Shown one piece after another: positions 1 to 6,218 of a DNA stretch of 20,141 bases; position 1 is the first letter of the stretch; every line of letters begins with the position of its first letter. The stretch is from a virus. The DNA lies in the IMG/VR virus record IMGVR_UViG_3300035182_002201, positions 1-20,141 of that record; one strand, 5' to 3'. Both the position numbers and the translations under genes were made by a program. The notes under the pieces were generated by a model that worked only from the letters and a program-made list of their open reading frames with translations, made no database searches and was not told the origin of the DNA.

Positions 1-969
1 GTAGGGGAGATTGTCGCAATTAAATCAACTGGTTTAATATATCAGTTAACTGATAACACAGGTGTAACTAGTTCAACGCAAGTTGGTGATGCACTAGGGT
101 TAAGCTTATACGTTTTTAGTCCAGGGACAGCGCCGTTTTCTAAAGCCTTGTTTTATGGAGGAAATAACGGAATAGATTACAATACTACTACATTATTATC
201 CTCAACATCTGTTTTAGTTCAAGCAGAAACTTCAATAGGTACAGCTAGAGTATATTTAGCGGGAACAAGTGTTGATACAAACTCCTTATTTTATGGTGGA
301 TATTATTCAGAAGCTTTATCTACAACCACTCTATTATCCTCAACAGCTACTTTAGTCCAAGCAGAAACAAACGTAGGTACAGCTAGACCATATATAGCAG
401 GAGCTAACGTAGGTGTAAATGCGTTGTTCTATGGTGGATATATTTCAGTATCTGTTTCTATAGATACCCTATTATCTCCAACAGCTGTTTTAGTACAAGC
501 TGAAACCTCAGTAGGTACAGCTAGATATACTTTAGCAGGTGCAAACGTAGGTACTAATGCCTTATTCTATGGAGGATATGGTTCAAGATATTCGTCTACA
601 GCCACCTTATTATCTCCAACAGCTGTTCTAGTTCAAGCAGAAACATCAGTAGGAACAGCTAGATATGGTCCAGCTGGAGCAAACGTAGGAACTAATGCAT
701 TATTTTATGCAGGATATTCAACAGTATATTCATCCACTACGACGTTATTATCATCAACTGCTGTTCTAGTTCAAGCAGAAACCACAGTAGGTACAGCTAG
801 ATATGGTATAGCAGGTGCAAATGTAGGAACTAATGCATTATTCTTTGGAGGATATACCAGTTCAGCAATTATGTCTACAACTACTCTATTATCTCCAACA
901 GCTGTTCTAGTTCAAGCAGAAGTTTCAGTAGGTACAGCTAGAGGATATTTAGCAGGGACATCACTCTAA
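1..969 (+). CDS. Kelch-like repeat fibre protein, C-terminal part (5' partial)
   Basis: The reading frame is open from base 1 to the TAA at 967-969 (322 codons visible), so the true start lies left of the window; the TTG at 148 falls inside a repeat and is not a start. From base 148 the protein is six tandem units. Five are exactly 46 residues (138 bases; unit starts 148, 286, 424, 562, 700) and the last has 43 residues (838-966). Each unit follows LFYGGY...TTLLS(S/P)TAVLVQAETSVGTAR..AGANVGTNA. The Gly-Gly-aromatic step per unit resembles Kelch/galactose-oxidase beta-propeller blades, and similar repeats occur in phage tail-associated proteins. Six units would suit a six-bladed propeller, but this is inference. 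A role in host binding or virion decoration is likely. The gene converges on the capsid gene and is followed by a 24-base palindrome. Confidence 0.75.
   Translation, partial: VGEIVAIKSTGLIYQLTDNTGVTSSTQVGDALGLSLYVFSPGTAPFSKALFYGGNNGIDYNTTTLLSSTSVLVQAETSIGTARVYLAGTSVDTNSLFYGGYYSEALSTTTLLSSTATLVQAETNVGTARPYIAGANVGVNALFYGGYISVSVSIDTLLSPTAVLVQAETSVGTARYTLAGANVGTNALFYGGYGSRYSSTATLLSPTAVLVQAETSVGTARYGPAGANVGTNALFYAGYSTVYSSTTTLLSSTAVLVQAETTVGTARYGIAGANVGTNALFFGGYTSSAIMSTTTLLSPTAVLVQAEVSVGTARGYLAGTSL
148..966 (+). repeat. Six tandem 138-bp coding repeats
   Basis: Direct repeats within the fibre gene begin at 148, 286, 424, 562, 700 and 838, all exactly 138 bases apart; the last copy has 129 bases before the stop. 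The best conserved DNA is the part encoding LVQAETSVGTAR. The part after FYGGY is variable. Such repeats could gain or lose whole units by recombination without breaking the frame. Confidence 0.85.
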
Positions 970-1003
970 ATAATAACTTCTAATATTACAATACCTCAAT
1001 CGT

Positions 1004-1027
1004 AATTAAGGGAAATTTCCCTTAATT
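1004..1027. terminator. Perfect 24-base palindrome, probable hairpin terminator
   Basis: The half-site AATTAAGGGAAA is followed directly by its exact reverse complement. As RNA on either strand it can fold into a stem of nine or more pairs with a GGG/CCC core. It lies 35 bases after the fibre stop codon and is not followed by a long T-run, so termination on the + strand is plausible but not certain. A protein-binding site is the alternative. Confidence 0.5.
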
Positions 1028-1104
1028 CATCTTCAACTTAAATTAATCAAAACTATGTTATAATTGTTAACACATCATTCATTAATTCACAGAATTTTTG
1101 GCAT

Positions 1105-1139
1105 AAAAAAAGGCCACTCGATTAAAAATCGAATGACCT
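1105..1139 (-). terminator. Rho-independent terminator of the capsid gene
   Basis: On the minus strand a 13-pair stem (arms 1127-1139 and 1111-1123, including two G-U pairs) encloses a 3-base loop and runs into a run of T (the A-run at 1105-1111 on the + strand). It lies 33 bases beyond the capsid stop codon, the expected place to end transcription of the head cassette. Confidence 0.88.
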
Positions 1140-1171
1140 AAATATTAAAGATACATTAAAGTATCAACCAC

Positions 1172-2506
1172 TTATTGAAGTGGAGATACTTTACCTGATG
1201 CCGCTGTGAAATTCACACCGAATGTACTTACGAAATTCTCTGGGTTAAGAGGAGTTGTATCAACTGCATAACGTTGTGATAAGATGATAGCTGGTTGGCC
1301 ACTTTCTTGTAATGTTATACGTTGGAACGTTGCTGGAACATATGGGCTGAAAAATACAGCTGAGTCACGGCGATCTTGTCCTTTGTATAATACAGTTGCA
1401 TAATCGTGATCTGCGAAAGTATCAACAACAACTTTGTAACGACCATCAAATGTTCCTGCTACTGATCTAGACATACCATCAACTGTTGATTGTACACCAC
1501 TTGCAGTAAATCCACCAAGTGCTTCAAGAACAACTGATATTTTTGGAGATACAAGTAATGTATTACCAGCACCACGACGAGTTAAACGACCAATTTTAGC
1601 TGCTTCGTCAGCAAGTTTGATTGCAAGAATACGATATTTTTCGATTTCCCAACGTCCATCATATCCACCGATTGCAGCATCTGGTGCAACACGTGCTATA
1701 CCATTAACTTTGTTGATGATTTCACGGTCAATTTCTGCTTGCATTTCATAACTCATGATACCCATAAGTTCTTCATCAGCGTTCAATTGGTGTTGAGATT
1801 TTAAATCTTGGTACATTTCTAAAGTATATTTACCTTTTAATTTACGTGTTTGTGCTTCAACTGATTTACGTGTAAGCTCAAAACCGATCTCATTCATATC
1901 TTCGCCAAGTTTTTCACCCGATGCTGTTGTATGAGGTCCAGTATATCCTGTAAGAACACGATTAAATGTTGCTTCGTTTGTATATGTATCAAGAATAACT
2001 GCAGTATGTGTACCGTCAGTGATTGTGTTAGTTCCATTTGCTACTGCAGATGTGCCGTTCCAAAGAACTTTAACTACTGGTACACCGTCTACTACTGCTG
2101 ATTCTTTGTAAATAACATTTCCGGCAATTGTTAAAAGATCACCTTCTGCTTTATCTACAACAACGATTTGTTTTTTAGGACTTGGAGAGATATTAGTGAT
2201 ACCATTACCAGTATATGAACTTGTCATTGCATAGATGAATCCAGTTGGTCCTGCAAGTGGTTGTACACCAGCAATTTCATTTGCGATTAAGTTAGGATAT
2301 ACACGACGTACAAGTGGCATAAGGATTTTTGTAAATCCAGCGATGTCAGCAGCAGCTGTACCTTCTTTCAACATTTTTTCGATAGCTATTTCTTGTTGTT
2401 CAAGAATAACAGCCATAGTATTCATGTCTGATTTCTTAACTGGAGAAAAATTTTCGCTCAACAATTCTTTTTGGAATTTTTCTGTTAGGTTTGTTAGGTT
2501 TTGCAT
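1172..2506 (-). CDS. 23: Major capsid protein (T4 gp23-like)
   Basis: This 444-residue protein forms the hexamers of the head shell. Residues about 53-90 carry the family signature ADIAGFTKILMPLVRRVYPNL followed by IANEIAGVQPLAGPTG, which aligns with the start of mature T4 gp23. T4 gp23 is longer (521 residues). The part before this signature should be the propeptide removed by gp21: Leu46-Lys47-Glu48 fits the T4 protease consensus (I/L)-x-E, with other candidates at Glu18 and Glu36. An AAGGT ribosome-binding site precedes the ATG. The gene is last in the cassette, has a late-promoter-like box at 2541-2548 and ends before a strong terminator, consistent with high, partly independent expression. 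The family call is secure; the cleavage site is inferred. Confidence 0.97.
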   Translation of the reverse strand: MQNLTNLTEKFQKELLSENFSPVKKSDMNTMAVILEQQEIAIEKMLKEGTAAADIAGFTKILMPLVRRVYPNLIANEIAGVQPLAGPTGFIYAMTSSYTGNGITNISPSPKKQIVVVDKAEGDLLTIAGNVIYKESAVVDGVPVVKVLWNGTSAVANGTNTITDGTHTAVILDTYTNEATFNRVLTGYTGPHTTASGEKLGEDMNEIGFELTRKSVEAQTRKLKGKYTLEMYQDLKSQHQLNADEELMGIMSYEMQAEIDREIINKVNGIARVAPDAAIGGYDGRWEIEKYRILAIKLADEAAKIGRLTRRGAGNTLLVSPKISVVLEALGGFTASGVQSTVDGMSRSVAGTFDGRYKVVVDTFADHDYATVLYKGQDRRDSAVFFSPYVPATFQRITLQESGQPAIILSQRYAVDTTPLNPENFVSTFGVNFTAASGKVSPLQ

Positions 2507-2540
2507 ATTACCTTGTTTCCTTTTATTAATTGATTTGTTT

Positions 2541-2548
2541 TATTTATG
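2541..2548 (-). promoter_or_regulatory. Candidate late promoter for capsid gene 23
   Basis: The minus strand reads CATAAATA, one base from the T4 late box TATAAATA. It lies between genes 22 and 23 and would give a leader of roughly 29 bases before the capsid ATG. No experiment supports it here. Confidence 0.5.
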
Positions 2549-2550
2549 TT

Positions 2551-3291
2551 TTAGAAAAAACGTGCAGAATCTGCAACTGATTTATCTAATGTAGAACCTG
2601 TGAACGTTTCTACGGCCTCTGATATTGATACTGCAGGTACTACAGTTGTCACATCATCTGATTTTGAACCAATAACACTTTCTTTAAGTACTTCAAGTGA
2701 TTTCAAGTATTTTGCAGAATTGTTTGAATCAAATTCAACTACGCTTGCTAGTTTGTCGAATTTTTCTTTTTGAATAACAGTCATACCTTCTTTTATTTCA
2801 GCAACAAGGCCCATTTTAAGAAGTTCCGCTTTTTGTTTTTTCAATTCAATATTTTCAATAACTAATGAATCTATACGTGCAGTGCTTTCTACAACTGCTT
2901 CACGTGCTTCTGTATCATCAAGATTTTCAGAAATAGTTTTCAATTCTACACCACCAGCTATAAGTAATGCATTGAAACCTTCCAATAATGACTCAAGTTT
3001 TTCACCCTGAACGCTTTCTTCGATAGTGATTTTGTTTTCTTTGATATACTCTTCAGCAATCAAACTTAAAAACTCATCAAGATTTTCAAGCAATTTTGTT
3101 TTATATTCTGCTGCTTCAGCAACAAATCTGTCTGTGATTTCTTTTTCTTTAGCTTCTACCAAATCAACAAGTTTTTCTGCTACAAGTGTTTCAACTTTAG
3201 CATCAACTGATGTAGTAAAAGATTCTGAAATTTCTTTCTTCAACTCGTCTGTAAAAACAGCTTCATCAAGTTTTGCAAGGATATTTTCCAT
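2551..3291 (-). CDS. 22: Prohead core scaffold protein (T4 gp22-like)
   Basis: This 246-residue, Glu/Lys-rich and largely helical protein sits exactly where gene 22 lies in T4, between protease and capsid; T4 gp22 is about 269 residues. The segment LDEFLSLIAEEYIKENK (residues 71-87) is typical of the gp22 family, and a heptad-like helical stretch around 135-165 suggests coiled coil. In the family it forms the core around which the gp23 shell assembles and is then degraded by gp21; several L-x-E sites are present. An AAGG ribosome-binding site lies upstream of the ATG. The gene ends about 45 bases before the capsid start. Confidence 0.92.
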   Translation of the reverse strand: MENILAKLDEAVFTDELKKEISESFTTSVDAKVETLVAEKLVDLVEAKEKEITDRFVAEAAEYKTKLLENLDEFLSLIAEEYIKENKITIEESVQGEKLESLLEGFNALLIAGGVELKTISENLDDTEAREAVVESTARIDSLVIENIELKKQKAELLKMGLVAEIKEGMTVIQKEKFDKLASVVEFDSNNSAKYLKSLEVLKESVIGSKSDDVTTVVPAVSISEAVETFTGSTLDKSVADSARFF

Positions 3292-3322
3292 ATCTTATTT
3301 TCCTTTTAATTAATTACAATAT

Positions 3323-3330
3323 TATTTATT
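3323..3330 (-). promoter_or_regulatory. Candidate late promoter for scaffold gene 22
   Basis: The minus strand reads AATAAATA, one base from the T4 late box, overlapping the stop codon of gene 21. It would give a leader of about 26 bases before the scaffold ATG, similar to the other boxes in this window. Confidence 0.4.
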
Positions 3331-4246
3331 TAATATTAAATTTTAAGTTAACAGCTTCTATAATTGAATACATGATATCATTTGCTGCTGCTGCTTTATC
3401 TTCATCTTTTAGATCTTTAACGCTATCATCAATTGCAACCATAAGTTTGTCCATTGCACGTTTGCCATCTGCAGAAACATTAAATTTCTTTGCATAAGTT
3501 GAACCAATTTTATGTGTAACTTTATAGAATTTAGGTAATGATTCTTCAGTACCTTCATTAACTTCTGATAACATATTAAATAGAACTTTGAATTTGTCTT
3601 TTGCTGCTTCTTGTACTAAAGTTTTATCGAGAATCGAACAACCGCTTTCACTACACATTGCTACCTTTTCAATTTCACCTGATTCTGTTATTTCATAATC
3701 AAAATCTTGTACTACACCATTTTCGACAATTAATGACTCTGATATACCATTTAAGTAACTACCAGGGTTACTTGGGTTATCAACTAAATCATATGTGATA
3801 AGTTTAAAACTTTCAACCACACCGTCACGTCCTACTGATCCTACACCACGTGAGCTGATACCAATTTTAATACCTTCATCAATAAGATTTTTCAATCTGT
3901 TTGCTTCAGGATTATCAAGTAATTTTGCTTTACCGTAAACGAAGTCACCTTCCATACGAAGTTCAGTAATCTTAATAACTGCTTTCATTGGGTCAACTGT
4001 TGTACGTGGAGGATGTTGCCATTCGCCAAGTTTTTCTAATCCAGAACCTTTAAGAACTGATTGATATTCTTGGACTTGTTTTTGCCATACATTAGTAGGA
4101 TAGATACGTTTATTAGCGTTTCTTACGTTAGCTGTTGAAAATACACCTTCTACAAAATATGATTTTGATTTAAAACCACTTGCTTCATTTATATCTTCAA
4201 CGCAATAACCATCTAATGATACAGCTTGTTCGAGAATAAGTTTCAT
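3326..4246 (-). CDS. 21: Prohead maturation protease (T4 gp21-like)
   Basis: This 306-residue serine protease cleaves scaffold, core and capsid proteins inside the prohead. The herpesvirus-assemblin/gp21-type triad can be placed: His78 in GEWQHPP, Ser131 or Ser132 in GISSRG, and an Asp in YDLVDNPS (Asp153 or Asp156). The N-terminal segment with ANKRIYP (residues 44-50) is also family-typical. T4 gp21 is about 212 residues, so the C-terminal part after about residue 175 is an extension. It holds two close Cys (CSESGC) and a Lys/Asp-rich helical end. A strong AAGGAG ribosome-binding site precedes the ATG. It lies between the core protein gene and the scaffold gene as in T4. Confidence 0.93.
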   Translation of the reverse strand: MKLILEQAVSLDGYCVEDINEASGFKSKSYFVEGVFSTANVRNANKRIYPTNVWQKQVQEYQSVLKGSGLEKLGEWQHPPRTTVDPMKAVIKITELRMEGDFVYGKAKLLDNPEANRLKNLIDEGIKIGISSRGVGSVGRDGVVESFKLITYDLVDNPSNPGSYLNGISESLIVENGVVQDFDYEITESGEIEKVAMCSESGCSILDKTLVQEAAKDKFKVLFNMLSEVNEGTEESLPKFYKVTHKIGSTYAKKFNVSADGKRAMDKLMVAIDDSVKDLKDEDKAAAANDIMYSIIEAVNLKFNIK

Positions 4247-4307
4247 CGATTTACTCCTTTGTCATTCTGTACTGAGATAAGAATTTAAAATTTAATTCTC
4301 ATTACAA

Positions 4308-4538
4308 TTATTCAATTTCAGATGTTACGTCTTGTTCTTTTCCAGAAACTGGTTTAACAGAATCAATTTTTGCAAAAATATCTTTGATACGTGAATATCC
4401 TTCGATTTCTGTTTTTTTATCCTTGATATAAGGATGCGATTTTACCTTCTGATCTAGAACTTTTTTTACTGTTGCTGCGAATGCTGTAAATTCACCATTC
4501 TTTGCAAGATCGAGAGTTTCGGGAGATAATTCTTCCAT
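4308..4538 (-). CDS. Small prohead core protein (gp67/gp68 position)
   Basis: This 76-residue charged protein begins MEELSPETL and lies between portal and protease, the place of T4 genes 67 and 68 (core proteins). The motif FTAFAATVKKVLDQKV resembles short core proteins of T4-like phages. T4 gp67 is about 80 residues and far more acidic, so assignment rests mainly on position. The start at 4538 is preferred over an in-frame TTG at 4562. AAAAGGC lies at proper distance before this ATG, while the TTG has no ribosome-binding site and would sit at or beside the predicted start of transcription from the box at 4566-4573. Confidence 0.7.
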   Translation of the reverse strand: MEELSPETLDLAKNGEFTAFAATVKKVLDQKVKSHPYIKDKKTEIEGYSRIKDIFAKIDSVKPVSGKEQDVTSEIE

Positions 4539-4565
4539 TTTTTGCCTTTTGTTTTTATTCAATGT

Positions 4566-4573
4566 TATTTATA
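4566..4573 (-). promoter_or_regulatory. T4-type late promoter box (exact TATAAATA)
   Basis: The minus strand carries the exact T4 late consensus in the short gap after the portal gene. It would start RNA near 4560, about 22 bases before the core protein ATG at 4538, and could drive the core, protease, scaffold and capsid genes. Confidence 0.65.
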
Positions 4574-4591
4574 GATTAAAATTTTCTGAAA

Positions 4592-6163
4592 TTAATAACT
4601 ACTGCTATCTTCTTCAGTTTTATAAAATGCTGAATATTTAGGATCTTTTTTTTCACTTTCAATCTGTTCTGACATTTCAGCAATTTCATCATCACTCATT
4701 TTTAGAATATTTTTAAATGTGAATTCAACACTAAAGATTTTACCTATAAGATCCGCAATATTATTATATGCTTCAATTTTCTTTCCGAACATCTCACTTT
4801 CAAGATTTTGAATGAATGTGTTCTCTTTACTAAAATATAAATCAAATGAATCATATATCTCATTCCATTCATCTATAGTAATTTTGCCTTGTGCAATAAG
4901 ATGTCTATATATAAGTTCCTCAAATAATTGAAGGAATTTTTTACGTAATCTTTGTACGTATGCGAAGAATTTTACTTCATCACGTTGAATACTTGTTGCT
5001 GTAAAATCAAATTCTGAATTACTACCATCAACTTCATTATTGATACGTGACATTGGTATTTTTAATGCAGTATATAATTTTTTCTTGAAATAAAGAACAT
5101 CACCTAATTCACCCAAGTTTCCAGTTTCATCTAATGTATCAACAGTTGTGCCACGTCCTCCTGAGCGATTTGGAAACCAATAATCCTCAACTAATGTAGT
5201 TACATGATTTTGATTACTAATAGTACCTTTTTCAACATCATAAAACTTTTTATATTTGAAATTTGCTTTTACTTTATCAATTGCAGCTTCTGCTTTTTGA
5301 TGAGGAAGATCCCCTACGTCAACGTTAAAAACACGTCGTGATATTGAACGACTGAAACGCATAGGAATCAACATATCTTCAACAGTCTTTAATTGATTTG
5401 CAGGTTTGATTGCTGTATATAATTCACTTAAAATAAGTTTTTCTGAACCACTACGTGATCTTTTAAAACTAGGTTCAACATACACTCCACTATCAATTTT
5501 GAATACTTCATCAACCTTGAATTTTACTTCTGCTGTTGTCTGAGTTGTAAAACCTGTGTATGAATCTATTTCCTCAATAATATATGCCCATTCCTGTTTA
5601 GTTTTATCAAAATATAAATCAAGAGGTGTTAAAATATTAAGTTTTATAATACCACGTGTAATATCACTGTTATCATATATAGTCTGTACGTTTAATTGTC
5701 CATCAACAAACCACTGATTAATCAATGAATATGCATTTGTATCAAAACGAAGTAGTTTAGACATTTCATCAAATGCTTCAGTTAGCATTTTTTTTGTTGC
5801 AGATGAGGTCTCTGAATTATTGAAATTAATTTTTACTAATTGTTCGTTACCAGAAGTAAATACAATTTCATTAATAATTTCAGAAACTGCTGCAGATACA
5901 TCTGGATGTGTTACAATATCACGAAATGTTTCAATATATCTTTTTTGTTCTGCTAGCGATGAAGACATTAAATCACGAGATGTTCTATCCGTCACATTAT
6001 CAGTATTATCGAAAAATCCAATTGTTGGTGATATTTCATCTGAGAAATTTTTACTGAATGATCGTGCGATTACAAGTTGATCTGTATCAAAGTCAGATAA
6101 ATTTTTATCGTCTTTTTGCGCAGGAATAAATGTTTTTTTAAGCGACTCATAGATAGTTGCCAT
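4592..6163 (-). CDS. 20: Portal vertex protein (T4 gp20-like)
   Basis: Starting at the ATG at 6163 (MATIYESLKKTF), the protein has 523 residues, almost the same as T4 gp20 (524). It forms the dodecameric ring at one head vertex, the entry for DNA and the join to the neck. The most telling stretch is residues 328-373: YWFPNRSGGRGTTVDTL, then GELGDVLYFKKKLYTALKIPMSRI, which closely follows T4 gp20. The reading frame is open further upstream to 6250, but that part would overlap the terminase start, and AAAGGAAACTTA just before 6163 fixes the start. It is first in the leftward head cassette and diverges from the terminase across a shared promoter element. Confidence 0.96.
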   Translation of the reverse strand: MATIYESLKKTFIPAQKDDKNLSDFDTDQLVIARSFSKNFSDEISPTIGFFDNTDNVTDRTSRDLMSSSLAEQKRYIETFRDIVTHPDVSAAVSEIINEIVFTSGNEQLVKINFNNSETSSATKKMLTEAFDEMSKLLRFDTNAYSLINQWFVDGQLNVQTIYDNSDITRGIIKLNILTPLDLYFDKTKQEWAYIIEEIDSYTGFTTQTTAEVKFKVDEVFKIDSGVYVEPSFKRSRSGSEKLILSELYTAIKPANQLKTVEDMLIPMRFSRSISRRVFNVDVGDLPHQKAEAAIDKVKANFKYKKFYDVEKGTISNQNHVTTLVEDYWFPNRSGGRGTTVDTLDETGNLGELGDVLYFKKKLYTALKIPMSRINNEVDGSNSEFDFTATSIQRDEVKFFAYVQRLRKKFLQLFEELIYRHLIAQGKITIDEWNEIYDSFDLYFSKENTFIQNLESEMFGKKIEAYNNIADLIGKIFSVEFTFKNILKMSDDEIAEMSEQIESEKKDPKYSAFYKTEEDSSSY

Positions 6164-6177
6164 TAAGTTTCCTTTAA

Positions 6178-6185
6178 TATAAATA
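6178..6185 (+). promoter_or_regulatory. Late promoter box for terminase (exact TATAAATA)
   Basis: An exact T4 late consensus on the + strand, with a predicted leader of about 28 bases before the terminase ATG at 6219. It faces the box at 6199-6206. Confidence 0.65.
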
Positions 6186-6198
6186 ATTGTTATTGTAT

Positions 6199-6206
6199 TA
6201 TTTATA
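6199..6206 (-). promoter_or_regulatory. Late promoter box for portal (exact TATAAATA)
   Basis: An exact T4 late consensus on the minus strand, with a predicted leader of about 30 bases before the portal ATG at 6163. It lies in the right arm of the inverted repeat, next to the terminase ribosome-binding site. Confidence 0.65.
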
Positions 6207-6218
6207 CAAAGGAAACTT

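Larger units (their letters stand above)
6165..6218. promoter_or_regulatory. Near-symmetric inverted repeat controlling portal and terminase
   Basis: Left arm 6165-6187 and right arm 6197-6218 are reverse complements except for one position where AA faces G; the spacer is 9 bases. Each arm contains both a TATAAATA late box for one direction and the AAAGGAAACTT ribosome-binding sequence for the gene on its own side. The two start codons, 6163 (-) and 6219 (+), lie just outside the arms. Predicted starts of the two RNAs fall within a few bases of each other in the spacer, so polymerase should be able to use only one direction at a time. Confidence 0.75.

Noticed and set aside
148-150. TTG at 148 as the start of the repeat fibre gene
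   Set aside because: The frame is open to the window edge and the codon encodes Leu of a repeat unit (LFYGG).
2235-2594. Plus-strand reading frame opposite the capsid gene
   Set aside because: It is antisense to a secure capsid gene, has no ribosome-binding site pattern and no recognisable protein features.
4271-4300. Imperfect hairpin between the small core protein and the protease gene
   Set aside because: The stem is short, AT-only and interrupted, and lies within a unit that is probably transcribed through.
4539-4562. TTG start at 4562 for the small core protein
   Set aside because: No ribosome-binding site precedes it and it lies at or beside the predicted RNA start; the ATG at 4538 follows AAAAGGC.
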